From NCBI GenBank assembly GCA_038210375.1, contig JBBQWT010000044.1, positions 1-12,594 on the forward strand: a stretch of 12,594 nucleotides of DNA. Direction: 5' to 3'. Origin of the DNA: JBBQWT01 sp038210375 (lineage in GTDB: Bacteria; Acidobacteriota; Terriglobia; Terriglobales; Acidobacteriaceae). Shown in pieces: positions 1 through 7,727 of this stretch (its first letter is position 1; each line of letters starts with the position of its first letter). The notes beneath the pieces were generated by a model. The model was not told the DNA's origin. It saw nothing but the letters and a program-made list of their open reading frames with translations, and ran no database searches. A program made the position numbers and the translations under genes.

Positions 1-1043
1 TCGGCGCCGGCCACGCTCCGTTTGTAATTGCGGAAATGTCCGGCAATCACAACCAGTCCCTCGAAAGGGCCCTGGAAATCGTGGATGCCGCCGCTGCTGC
101 CGGCGCGCACGCGCTAAAAATCCAGACCTATACCCCGGACACGATGACCTTGGATCTTTCCGAGGGCGAATTCTTTATCAAGGACCCGGCGAGCCTGTGG
201 GCGGGCAAGTCGCTTTATCAACTTTATGGGGAAGCCCATACCCCGTGGGAATGGCACCAGCCGATATTCGAGCGTTGCCGGTCGCGCGGAATGGTTGGGT
301 TCAGCACGCCCTTCGATTCCACCGCGGTGGATTTTCTGGAAAAACTCGATGTGCCCTGCTACAAGATCGCGTCCTTTGAAAACGTGGATACGGCGCTCAT
401 CCGCTTGGTAGCCTCCACGGGAAAGCCGGTCATCATTTCCAGCGGGATGGCCAGCGCGGCCGAACTGGCTGAAGCGGTGGAGGCCGCCCGCGGCGCCGGT
501 TGCAAAGACCTGGTGCTGCTGAAATGCACCAGCACGTACCCCGCGACCCCGGAATTCACCAACCTTAAAACCATTCCTCACATGCGCGATCTTTTTGGCT
601 GCGAAGTTGGCCTTTCCGACCACACCATGGGGGTGGGGGCCGCGGTGGCGGCGGTGGCCATGGGCGCAACCGTGCTTGAAAAACATTTCACCCTGCGGCG
701 CGCCGATGGAGGCGTCGATTCGACTTTTTCGCTGGAGCCTGATGAGTTTGCCCAACTGGTACAGGAAACCCTGCGCGCCTGGCAGGCCCTGGGCAGCGTC
801 AGTTACGGTGTGCTGCCGGCGGAAAAGAAGTCGCTGATTTTTCGGCGCTCGCTGTATGTAGTAAAAGATGTGAAGGCCAATGAAAGGCTCACAGCGGAAA
901 ACCTGCGGGCCATCCGCCCGGGTTACGGGCTGGCTCCGAAATATCTTGAAATGCTGCTGGGAAAAACGGTTGCCCGGGACCTGAAGGCGGGAACGCCAAT
1001 GAGCTGGGACCTGGTGGGCGGCGCTGAACTGAGGAAAAATTAA
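1..1043 (+). CDS. pseI: Pseudaminic acid synthase PseI, 5'-truncated by the window edge
   Basis: PseI condenses 2,4-diacetamido-2,4,6-trideoxy-L-altrose (or an N-acyl variant) with phosphoenolpyruvate to give pseudaminic acid in the cytoplasm. The frame is open to the left edge. The first full codon is at 3, and the residues before the Met at 36 read GAGHAPFVIAE, continuing into MSGNHN. This matches the conserved family start (PFIIAEMSxNHN), so the Met at 36 is internal and perhaps 10-20 codons are missing. Counting from that Met, the NeuB-type TIM barrel covers about 1-260, with ALKIQTYTPDTMTLD at 26-40 and the metal-ligand histidines in SDHTMG (His196) and LEKHFTL (His217). A C-terminal SAF (antifreeze-like) domain covers about 268-330. 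The early PDTMTLD motif favours PseI over sialic acid or legionaminic acid synthases. The stop overlaps the next gene's ATG. Specificity is inferred from the motifs and from pseG downstream. Confidence 0.93.
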   Translation, partial: GAGHAPFVIAEMSGNHNQSLERALEIVDAAAAAGAHALKIQTYTPDTMTLDLSEGEFFIKDPASLWAGKSLYQLYGEAHTPWEWHQPIFERCRSRGMVGFSTPFDSTAVDFLEKLDVPCYKIASFENVDTALIRLVASTGKPVIISSGMASAAELAEAVEAARGAGCKDLVLLKCTSTYPATPEFTNLKTIPHMRDLFGCEVGLSDHTMGVGAAVAAVAMGATVLEKHFTLRRADGGVDSTFSLEPDEFAQLVQETLRAWQALGSVSYGVLPAEKKSLIFRRSLYVVKDVKANERLTAENLRAIRPGYGLAPKYLEMLLGKTVARDLKAGTPMSWDLVGGAELRKN

Positions 1044-1972
1044 TGGGTTCGATTTCAGTCAATGCCAGAAAAGTTGTAGGGCGGTTTTACCCGCCGAGCA
1101 ACCTGGCCTTTCATTTTCAGCGGCTGTTCATGAAACCCGCCACTCGCAAGTCCATTGCCCGGATACTGGCTGGCCGCCTTCCCCAGGGGTCTGCGGCAGG
1201 CCACGATCCCCGCATTGTCACAGAACTGGAAACCGATGGATTCAGTTTCGTGCCCGGACTGATTTCCGAAGCGCAGATCGCGGACATTCACGCCTATCTT
1301 TCTGGCAAGCCCAGCTCCGACGCGTGGCGCCCCGAAAGCGGCGCTTTCCACATCTCCCGGCCTCCCGCAACCTGTCATACCGCGCCTTATTCGCAGGAAG
1401 ACATCATCGCCTGCCCTCATCTCCTGGAGATTGCCAATCATCCCCTCGTGCTGGCCACGATGACCAGGCTGTTCGGATGCAAGCCGACGATCTCCAATGT
1501 GGCCTTGTGGTGGTCGCTCGCCGGGCATTCCAAGCCGGAGCAGGCTGAGCTCTTCCATCGTGACGTGGACGAGTGGCAATTCATTAAACTTTTTGTTTAT
1601 CTCACCGACGTTGACGAGGGCAGCGGCCCGCACGTGTTTCTCAAAGGATCGCCGGCGGCGGCGAAACTTTTGCAGATACGCCGCTACCAGGACGACGAGG
1701 TGAATTCCGCGTTTGGCGGCGAAAACGTGATGCGTTTTACCGGCAAGGCCGGCACCGCCTTCCTGGAAAATACCTTTGGCCTGCATAAAGGCACGCTTCC
1801 CATAGCCCGCAACCGGCTTCTTTTCCAGGTCCAGTACTCACTCTTCCCCATCGGAATCTACCGTTACCACCCCAAAACGCCTGCGACGCCCGTTGCCGGA
1901 TTCGATCCTTATATCAACCGGTTGTATATCAAGGCAGGCAACGGCTCTGCCGCCGAGGGCACGTCGCGGTAG
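1043..1972 (+). CDS. PhyH-like Fe(II)/2-oxoglutarate dioxygenase family protein
   Basis: This 309-residue protein resembles the phytanoyl-CoA dioxygenase (PhyH) family of non-haem iron, 2-oxoglutarate-dependent oxygenases. The expected facial triad is visible: His172-x-Asp174 (in LFHRDVDEWQF) and a distal His248, with Arg258 ten residues later where the 2-oxoglutarate-binding Arg is expected. The strand between them (KLFVYLTDVDEGSGPHVFLKGSP) is typical of the fold. The ATG at 1043 sits inside the pseI stop (TAATG), with GAGGA at 1031-1035 seven bases before it, so translational coupling is likely and this start is preferred over the in-frame Met at 1130. Family members hydroxylate small molecules, lipids and sugars. 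The position after pseI suggests a nonulosonate, its acyl group or another glycan building block as substrate, but the sequence does not show which. Confidence 0.82.
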   Translation: MGSISVNARKVVGRFYPPSNLAFHFQRLFMKPATRKSIARILAGRLPQGSAAGHDPRIVTELETDGFSFVPGLISEAQIADIHAYLSGKPSSDAWRPESGAFHISRPPATCHTAPYSQEDIIACPHLLEIANHPLVLATMTRLFGCKPTISNVALWWSLAGHSKPEQAELFHRDVDEWQFIKLFVYLTDVDEGSGPHVFLKGSPAAAKLLQIRRYQDDEVNSAFGGENVMRFTGKAGTAFLENTFGLHKGTLPIARNRLLFQVQYSLFPIGIYRYHPKTPATPVAGFDPYINRLYIKAGNGSAAEGTSR

Positions 1973-2012
1973 CCGAATGTCTCGCCGCGCGTACTTTTCT
2001 TATTTTTTATTT
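1965..2012 (+). terminator. Possible weak hairpin plus T-rich tract after the dioxygenase gene
   Basis: CGCGG (1965-1969) can pair with CCGCG (1985-1989) across a 15-base loop, and a T-rich run follows at 1994-2012. The stem is short and the loop long, and it overlaps the stop codon at 1970-1972. It may be an attenuator or a partial intrinsic terminator separating the first two genes from the capsule gene, or chance. No folding calculation was done. Confidence 0.25.
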
Positions 2013-2056
2013 CGCACCACGTTCCGAAGCGTGACCAGTCGGCCCTCCAAACTCCC

Positions 2057-3412
2057 ATGAGAATCCTTTTTGTTGAAAACCGGCAGCAGACCCGCTTCTG
2101 GGAGATGGTGGCCCGCCGGCTGGAACAGGACGGCCATCAGATTTACTGGATCGTGCAAAACCTGGGGTTTGCCCCAACGATGGGGAAGATATTCAAGATC
2201 CCTTATCCGGCGAATTCCGACCTGCGAGATTGCCCGGCGGAACTGCAGCCCATCGAAGCCGGCGATCGTAACATTCTCCATTTCGGCGGAGATTCCCGCC
2301 ATTATGCCTACTACGACGGGCACATCCGGAAGGTCTTTGATGAGGTTATGCCTGAGATCTGTTTTGGTGAGACGACCTTATTCCATGAGTCTTTATGCGT
2401 AAGAACCTGCCGGCTGCGCGGCATTCTTTATTTGCAGCCGCATGTGGCGCGCTATCCGGTTGGCCGTTTCCAGTTCTTCCAATATGACACCCAGGAACCT
2501 TACCGCGGCTCGGGAGAGACTCTTTCCGACGCCGATGCCCTGGAAATGGCCAATGCGATTGCCGGCCGGACACTGAAACTGATGTACCTGGGAAATCCCG
2601 AACAAAGCCGTCTCCGGGTCTTGCTGACGAACGGAATTGAATCCGCAAAAGTGTTGGTCGGCCGGGTGCGCGGCGAGCGCTACAATACGCCCGGCTTGCT
2701 TCGCAAGCTGCGGCTCGACCGGCAGTTGGCGAAGAACCGCGTTGCCTGGGAGCGCCTTGCCGCCGCCGCGCCCCGCGAGCCATTTGCGTTCAACATCCTC
2801 TACCCAATGCAAATGCAACCTGAAGCCAATCTCGATATCTGGGGACAGCCGTATCGCAAGCAGGCGGAGTTACTGCGGCGGGTCTTGCAGCATACCGATA
2901 GTGGCACCGGGATCATGGTGAAGCCCAATCCCCATTCAAAATACGAGCTTACCCAGGAACTGCTTGACTTGTTGGCTTCATCACCGCGATTGGTGGTGTT
3001 GCCCCACGCTTCTTCCATGAATGACGCCATGGAACGCGCTGCAATGGTATTAACCGTCACCGGCACCGTGGCCTATGAAGCTTTTTGCTCCGGCAAGCCT
3101 CTGGTCAACCTGGTGAATTCGTTTTTTTGTCATATCTCGGAGTGTTGCGTTTTCATTCCCGGCATCAGTCATATTTCAGGGTTTATCTCCAGGCTTAAAG
3201 CGGGAATGCTCGCGCCTGTAACAGCCGCGCAGAAATGCGAATTTCTGCAGCACATCACGCGCACCAGTTATGTGGGAGATATATCCAATCCGGTGCAGGT
3301 TCCCGGGGTGGCGTCGGAAAGCAACGTCTCGGCGGTCTATCGCGCCTTCGTCGACATACTCAAACCGGCGCCGGCTGGGGAAATTTCACCCGCGCCGATT
3401 GAGCTCGGGTGA
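2057..3412 (+). CDS. Capsule polysaccharide biosynthesis glycosyltransferase (KpsS/KpsC-like)
   Basis: This 451-residue protein resembles the Capsule_synth family, whose best-known members KpsS and KpsC are CMP-Kdo-dependent transferases of group 2 capsules. The N-terminus MRILFVENRQQ looks like the first strand of a Rossmann-like domain. The C-terminal half carries the family's usual order of motifs: YPMQMQPEAN (249-258), then KPNPH (289-293, equivalent to the common KPHP), then VTGTVAYEAFCSGKPLV (334-350), typical of nucleotide-sugar-binding halves of GT-B enzymes. No signal peptide or membrane segment is seen, so it is probably cytoplasmic or membrane-associated. The ATG at 2057 has no clear Shine-Dalgarno site. 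It lies between pseI and pseG, so CMP-pseudaminic acid is a plausible donor; Kdo or another sugar is equally possible. Confidence 0.75.
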   Translation: MRILFVENRQQTRFWEMVARRLEQDGHQIYWIVQNLGFAPTMGKIFKIPYPANSDLRDCPAELQPIEAGDRNILHFGGDSRHYAYYDGHIRKVFDEVMPEICFGETTLFHESLCVRTCRLRGILYLQPHVARYPVGRFQFFQYDTQEPYRGSGETLSDADALEMANAIAGRTLKLMYLGNPEQSRLRVLLTNGIESAKVLVGRVRGERYNTPGLLRKLRLDRQLAKNRVAWERLAAAAPREPFAFNILYPMQMQPEANLDIWGQPYRKQAELLRRVLQHTDSGTGIMVKPNPHSKYELTQELLDLLASSPRLVVLPHASSMNDAMERAAMVLTVTGTVAYEAFCSGKPLVNLVNSFFCHISECCVFIPGISHISGFISRLKAGMLAPVTAAQKCEFLQHITRTSYVGDISNPVQVPGVASESNVSAVYRAFVDILKPAPAGEISPAPIELG

Positions 3413-3495
3413 CTGCAAGAAGTGGGGGCGCCGTCGTGTTTCTGTAAGGCTGGTGCTGCACATTGGAGTTCTGAAAGAAAAGAGGGTGGCGGGCG

Positions 3496-4542
3496 ATGCG
3501 GGTAATGGTGCGCGCTGATGCGTCTATCGACATCGGTATAGGGCACGTAATGCGGTGCCTGACCCTGGCGGACGCGCTGGCCCGCGGCGGTGCGACCGTC
3601 GAGTTTTTCTCAAGAGACACTCCCGGCAACCTGATTCATACCATCAACCAACGCGGCTATCTTGTGCACACCCTGTCCGCAAGTGAAGACCATGCCGAGT
3701 TTGCCGCGCAGGATTCCGCGGCGGTCTCTGCCGTGCTGGCGCAAACCCAATCGGTTCCCGACTGGATCGTGATCGATCATTATGGCGTGGGGAAGACCTG
3801 GGAAAAGCATCTCCGGCCGCTGGTTCACCGGGCGATGGTGATCGACGATCTGGCCAACCGTGAGCACGACTGCGATCTGCTTCTGGACCAGAATTTCAGT
3901 ACCGGAGGCGCCGCGCGATACGATGGACTGGTTCCCAGCGGGTGTCGAGTTCTTGCCGGGCCGGCTTACGCCATGCTTCGGCAAGAATTCATAGATGCGC
4001 GGCAAAAAATCGCAGCGCGATCGGGGCGGGTGGGCAGGATCGTGATTTCATTCGGTGGAAGCGATACCGCGCGCATGACGGCGCGGACCATGGAGGCGCT
4101 GCACCGCTTGCCCGGCGACGGGCTGCGCGTGAGCGTGATTCCTGGTCCGGTGAATCCCGCGAGCGAACAACTGCGAGAGCTTGCCGCGGCATATGGAATG
4201 GATTGGGGGAGCGCCGGGTCGCTGGCGGAATTATTTTCCCAGGCGGATCTTGCGGTGGGGGGCGGAGGGACAACTATGTGGGAGCGGGCGTGCCTGGGAG
4301 TGCCCTCTGTGATCGCCGCCATCGCCGCCAACCAGGAACCCGGCGGCGCAGCGATGGGCCAGGAGGGCTATGCCATCTACCTGGGACGGGCGCACGAACT
4401 GTCTGACCAATCCCTGCAGCAGGCCCTGGCCGCGGTCATCGCCGATGAACCCCTTCGCCACTCGCTTTCCCGCCGATCGATGGAGTTGGTGGATGGAAAC
4501 GGCGTTGACCGTGTGGTGAATGAAATGATGGTATCGCGATGA
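3496..4542 (+). CDS. pseG: UDP-2,4-diacetamido-2,4,6-trideoxy-beta-L-altropyranose hydrolase PseG
   Basis: PseG removes UDP from the 2,4-diacylamino-2,4,6-trideoxy-altrose nucleotide, giving the free sugar used by PseI. The 348-residue length is normal. The N-terminus carries RADASIDIGIGHVMRCLTLA (6-25). His17 lies at the position of the catalytic His reported for Campylobacter jejuni PseG. Further GT-B features are IDHYG (93-97), IDDLANR (116-122), LLDQN (129-133), ISFGGSD (184-190) and GGGGTTMWERACLGVPS (255-271), the usual UDP-binding part of this MurG-like fold. A Shine-Dalgarno-like GAGGG at 3482-3486 lies nine bases before the ATG. The stop overlaps the next ATG (ATGA at 4539-4542), so the two genes are very likely co-translated. 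Assignment is strong because the His17 motif separates PseG from other GT-B proteins. Confidence 0.94.
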   Translation: MRVMVRADASIDIGIGHVMRCLTLADALARGGATVEFFSRDTPGNLIHTINQRGYLVHTLSASEDHAEFAAQDSAAVSAVLAQTQSVPDWIVIDHYGVGKTWEKHLRPLVHRAMVIDDLANREHDCDLLLDQNFSTGGAARYDGLVPSGCRVLAGPAYAMLRQEFIDARQKIAARSGRVGRIVISFGGSDTARMTARTMEALHRLPGDGLRVSVIPGPVNPASEQLRELAAAYGMDWGSAGSLAELFSQADLAVGGGGTTMWERACLGVPSVIAAIAANQEPGGAAMGQEGYAIYLGRAHELSDQSLQQALAAVIADEPLRHSLSRRSMELVDGNGVDRVVNEMMVSR

Positions 4543-5336
4543 AGGTGCTGTTTTTCGGCAACAATCGAATCGCTCCGCTGATTGCGCAGGTTATCTGTGC
4601 CGCCGGCGACGAAATCGTGGGCGTGGTCCTTCATCCTGAAGGCCGGCGGCGATACGGAGATGAAATCGTGCGGGCATGCGGCGCCGCAGCGCCGCAGTTT
4701 GATGGAAGCCAGCTCACCCGGCCGGATATGTTGACGGCGATCTCGGCCCTGAACGCCGACATCGGCGTTTCCGCGCTGTTCGGCTACATTTTGCGCGAGC
4801 CGCTGCTCAAGGCCCTCAAGCATGGTGTTCTGAATATTCATCCCGCTTTTTTGCCCTTCAATCGCGGCGCTAATCCCAACGTCTGGAGCATTATCGAGGG
4901 GACCCCGGCGGGGGTGACCCTGCATTGGATCGATAAAGAGGTTGACACCGGCGCCATCGTGGCCCAGGTTGAAGTTGCGGTGGAGCCGATCGATACCGGG
5001 GCCACGCTTTATAGCAAGCTGGAGCAGGCGGGCGTTGATCTATTTAAGCGGGAATGGCCGCGCATCCGGCGCGGCGAGCTCAGCGGCGATACCCAGCCCG
5101 CGGGAGGCACGAGCCACCGGCTGCGCGACCTGCAACCGATCGATGAGATTGATCTGGAGCGTGAATACAATGCCCGCAAGTTCATCGACCTGCTGCGGGC
5201 GCGAACTTTTCCACCGTATGAAGGGGCATATTTCATGGTGAATGGCCGTAAGGTCCTGGTTCGGATCCAGTTGGAATACGAGGCTGGACCCGCGGCGCCG
5301 ATGATGCCCGCCGCCGACGATGATGCCAAGCGCTAG
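4539..5336 (+). CDS. Formyltransferase-fold sugar N-formyltransferase, probably in the pseudaminic acid pathway
   Basis: This 265-residue protein has the N10-formyltetrahydrofolate-dependent formyltransferase fold found in Met-tRNA, GAR and sugar N-formyltransferases. It begins MKVLFFGNNRIA. The three catalytic positions are visible: Asn99 and His101 in LNIHPAFLPFNRGANP (98-113), and Asp136 in WIDKEVDTGAIVAQ (130-143). It is shorter than typical Met-tRNA formyltransferase (about 310 aa), though its C-terminal part (about 200-245) resembles the small domain of sugar N-formyltransferases, including DLLRARTFPPYEGAYF. The ATGA overlap with pseG ties it to the Pse pathway. N-formyl pseudaminic acids are known (for example 7-N-formyl Pse in Pseudomonas aeruginosa pilin glycan). 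The likely role is formylating the C4 amine of the UDP-sugar (later C7 of Pse), replacing PseH. A housekeeping Fmt is unlikely here. Confidence 0.82.
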   Translation: MKVLFFGNNRIAPLIAQVICAAGDEIVGVVLHPEGRRRYGDEIVRACGAAAPQFDGSQLTRPDMLTAISALNADIGVSALFGYILREPLLKALKHGVLNIHPAFLPFNRGANPNVWSIIEGTPAGVTLHWIDKEVDTGAIVAQVEVAVEPIDTGATLYSKLEQAGVDLFKREWPRIRRGELSGDTQPAGGTSHRLRDLQPIDEIDLEREYNARKFIDLLRARTFPPYEGAYFMVNGRKVLVRIQLEYEAGPAAPMMPAADDDAKR

Positions 5337-5407
5337 ACGAAACGGCTTGCCCCGGGTTGCCGCGCCCCTGCTGATTGCCGCCAGCGAGGGTGGCAAATGG
5401 GCGGTGT

Positions 5408-6802
5408 ATGCTGGAGCCTTCCGATGGAGCCTGGCTTGAATCAATTGTTCAACGAGAACGGCCGTTGCGCCCCGCATGCCGGGCTGTGCGCGCCGTGACC
5501 ACCCCGGCGGCGCCTCACGACGATCCTTTTTTGTCCCGGCGCTCCCTGCTGCGGCTGGCGCGCTCCACCAGCGGCTACGCTCTGCCCAAGAGTACGGTAT
5601 TGATCGCGCCGCTGCTGCTGGCCCGGGCCATGAGCATGCCGGATTATGGCTTGCTCGAATATGTAATCGCCTGGGGCACTCCGCTGACCACCGTCGTGGG
5701 GCTGGGCTTGTCGGGCGGAATCCCTTATTTCCTTCTCAAGCGCAAGCGGCCGCAATTCTCCCAGGTCTTCAACGCCTACATCCTTCTACTGGGCTTGCTG
5801 ATGGCGGCGGGGGCGGCGCTTCGTATCGCCCAGCTGATTCCCCTGGTTCCGTACATGCTCGGCCTGATTACGGTGGTCTCGGTCATGCAGGCGCTGTATT
5901 CCATTACTTACAAAGTGGAACGGGCGCCGGTGTGGGCGTCGGCCGCCGAAAGCGGCTTATACGTCGTGCTGCTGTTTCTGGCCGCCGCTTTTTTCTGGTT
6001 TAAACCCCAGCACCAGATACTTTGGATCAACGTGGCCCTGAACCTTTTTGGCGCCATCATGGTGGGCGGCGCGGCGCGGAATTATCATCCCGCCATTCGC
6101 CTGCGCCACACCAGGCGCCGCTTCCGCGAGGCGCTGAAGTTTGGACTACCGCAGATCCTCTCCGGAATCCTGCTGGGCTTCATCGCCAGCGGCGGCCGCA
6201 TGCTGGCAGGTCACTTTTTTCCCCTCGAAGTGGTGGGAGTGTATGGTTTCTTTTTTCGCACCTCGGCCATCGTTCTGGTGGTTTACCAGCTTTTGACCAC
6301 GGTATATTTCAGAAGGTTTTACGAAGCGGACGGCGACGTTCTGGATGGATACTTTACCTGGTTTCTGGGGCTGATCTTCGCCTTGAGCGCATCTTCAGTG
6401 CTCATCGGACCGCTGGTACTGGCGCGGCTGTTTCCAAAATACTGGTACCACCAATCTGATTCTCTGCAGCTTTACCTGGTGCTGGGGTGCCAGATGGTCT
6501 TGTGGTGCGGCACCGCTATGCTGGAAATGATCTTGTACCGGGAAAAACAAGGGCCCAAACTCCTTTGGATACTCGTGGTGGCATTGCTCTTTCTGGCAGT
6601 TGCGGCCGGCCTCTATCCCTATTTCGGCACGCTGACATTGCTGCGGCTGTGCCAGCTTCATCTGCTGACGGTCTTTCTCTCCGTCCAGGGGCAAATCCTG
6701 CTGCTGCGCCGAATTGGCTTGCCCTTTCGCAAGCTTAGGACGGCGGTAACCGGTGTCCTGGCCTTATATTTTTTGGGGAATCTTGCCTTGGCGCATTTCT
6801 GA
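5408..6802 (+). CDS. Wzx-like polysaccharide flippase (MOP superfamily)
   Basis: A hydrophobic membrane protein, 464 residues from the ATG at 5408. About 12-13 membrane segments can be counted by eye, consistent with O-unit/capsule flippases of the MOP superfamily, which move lipid-linked repeat units across the inner membrane. The first conserved stretch, SLLRLARSTSGYALPKSTVLIAPLL, with LARAMSMPDYGLLEYV after it, is the usual Wzx/PST opening (an Arg-rich helix, then membrane segment 1 and an xxDYGLLE motif). The start is uncertain. An in-frame TTG at 5375, the ATG at 5408 and a GTG at 5495 are all possible, none has a good Shine-Dalgarno site, and family conservation begins only downstream of 5495. 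It follows the Pse genes closely, so the nonulosonate is probably part of the exported unit. No Wzy polymerase is visible in the window. Confidence 0.82.
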   Translation: MLEPSDGAWLESIVQRERPLRPACRAVRAVTTPAAPHDDPFLSRRSLLRLARSTSGYALPKSTVLIAPLLLARAMSMPDYGLLEYVIAWGTPLTTVVGLGLSGGIPYFLLKRKRPQFSQVFNAYILLLGLLMAAGAALRIAQLIPLVPYMLGLITVVSVMQALYSITYKVERAPVWASAAESGLYVVLLFLAAAFFWFKPQHQILWINVALNLFGAIMVGGAARNYHPAIRLRHTRRRFREALKFGLPQILSGILLGFIASGGRMLAGHFFPLEVVGVYGFFFRTSAIVLVVYQLLTTVYFRRFYEADGDVLDGYFTWFLGLIFALSASSVLIGPLVLARLFPKYWYHQSDSLQLYLVLGCQMVLWCGTAMLEMILYREKQGPKLLWILVVALLFLAVAAGLYPYFGTLTLLRLCQLHLLTVFLSVQGQILLLRRIGLPFRKLRTAVTGVLALYFLGNLALAHF

Positions 6803-6834
6803 GAGGGGCGGGTTGGCCGGCTGCCCCCAACAGT

Positions 6835-7575
6835 TCAACTCTTGCGCGCGTAGATCATGCAGCCCACATACCCACTCTGGTCGAATGGCGCGAACAGCGG
6901 GTCGGGAATGGAATTGTCGCGAAACACTCGCAGCAGATCGAGTACCGAGTAGGTATTCATTTCGGTGATCGGTTCACGCCACGGACGGCCTACCCTCAGG
7001 TTGTAGGCCCAGTGGACCGCCGGCACCCGATAGCGCACGGAGTTGAGCATGCCCCTCCGCCGTTTTGAATCACCCACGATCACATGCAGGGCGCACGCTC
7101 CTCCGGCATTTAACCCGTGTAGCATCTCGTCGATGATGGGCAGGCCCTGCGATGGACGAAGGTGCTGCAGGACGATATAGGAATTGAGAAAGTCGAAGCT
7201 TCCCGCCAAGGCGACCGCATCGGCCACCGAAGGGACGAAACCCAGGTTATCCATGTGGGCAGAGTTGGAAACTGCAAGCGATCGCATACCCGCGGAAACA
7301 TCCACCCCCACTACGCGGTCGAAACGTTGGGCCAGCGCCACACTGAGACGGCCTGCGCCACTGCCAAAGTCGAGAGCGGCGCCTTCGGGTTTCCAGCCGG
7401 GGAACAGGCTGCTGGTGCGGCCCACCACCTGCTGAACATGTTCCTCGCCGGAGCGAAACAGGTCGGCCAGGCGAGCAGGGTCTTTGGTGTCTGCGGTTTC
7501 CACTCCCAAAATTCCATAATACGGATTTTGGGTTGCCCATTTCTCCCACTGTTTATCGGTTCGGCTCACTGCCAT
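6835..7575 (-). CDS. Class I SAM-dependent methyltransferase
   Basis: This 246-residue protein has a Rossmann-type methyltransferase core. Motif I is LDFGSGAGRLSVALA (68-82), the acidic residue binding the SAM ribose is Asp92 in VVGVDVS (88-94), and a motif IV-like segment is FDFLNSYIVLQHLRP (127-141). The N-terminal 60 residues and the segment after about 165 (NSVRYRVPAVHWAYN) are specific to this protein and may bind substrate. It is convergent with the flippase gene (32-bp gap) and divergent from the GT4 gene, so it is transcribed separately from the + strand cluster. The setting suggests methylation of a sugar or lipid carrier in glycan synthesis, but the acceptor cannot be read from the sequence. 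No strong Shine-Dalgarno site precedes the start. Confidence 0.8.
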   Translation of the reverse strand: MAVSRTDKQWEKWATQNPYYGILGVETADTKDPARLADLFRSGEEHVQQVVGRTSSLFPGWKPEGAALDFGSGAGRLSVALAQRFDRVVGVDVSAGMRSLAVSNSAHMDNLGFVPSVADAVALAGSFDFLNSYIVLQHLRPSQGLPIIDEMLHGLNAGGACALHVIVGDSKRRRGMLNSVRYRVPAVHWAYNLRVGRPWREPITEMNTYSVLDLLRVFRDNSIPDPLFAPFDQSGYVGCMIYARKS

Positions 7576-7727
7576 CGTCTATTTATCTTTTCGCCAGCGC
7601 GGATAACGCTCAAAGTTAAAATCGGTGCTGTTAGTTTACCAAAAAGCAAACACGAATCACTCTAATTAGTCCGTCCCGATTCCGGAGGGTTGGCAACACC
7701 GGCTGTTAGGATGAATATTCGGAAATC
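7576..7727. promoter_or_regulatory. Divergent intergenic region between methyltransferase and GT4 genes
   Basis: These 152 bp must hold the promoters of both diverging genes unless they are read from further away. It is AT-richer than its surroundings. On the + strand TTGGCA (7690-7695) is followed 17 bases later by GAATAT (7713-7718), which would start transcription about 7725, almost at the ATG. On the - strand a TTGGTA/TTAACT pair with a 17-base spacer can be found around 7615-7645. Both matches are weak and could be chance. Confidence 0.35.

Noticed and set aside
114..755. 213-codon - strand frame opposite pseI
   Set aside because: pseI is unmistakable on the + strand; the antisense frame shows no domain.
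1055..1786. 243-codon - strand frame opposite the dioxygenase gene
   Set aside because: The + strand protein has the complete oxygenase triad; the antisense product is Arg/Gly/His-rich with no motif.
4539..5336. Housekeeping Met-tRNA formyltransferase (fmt)
   Set aside because: Shorter than typical Fmt, overlapping pseG, and not next to def or other translation genes.
6803..6834. GGGGC/GCCCC hairpin between the flippase and methyltransferase stops as a bidirectional terminator
   Set aside because: The 5-bp stem (6805-6809 with 6823-6827) has a long GC-rich loop and no T-tract on either side.
7683..7689. GGAGGG as ribosome binding site for the GT4 gene
   Set aside because: It is about 39 bases before the ATG at 7728 and no in-frame start codon lies at a suitable distance.
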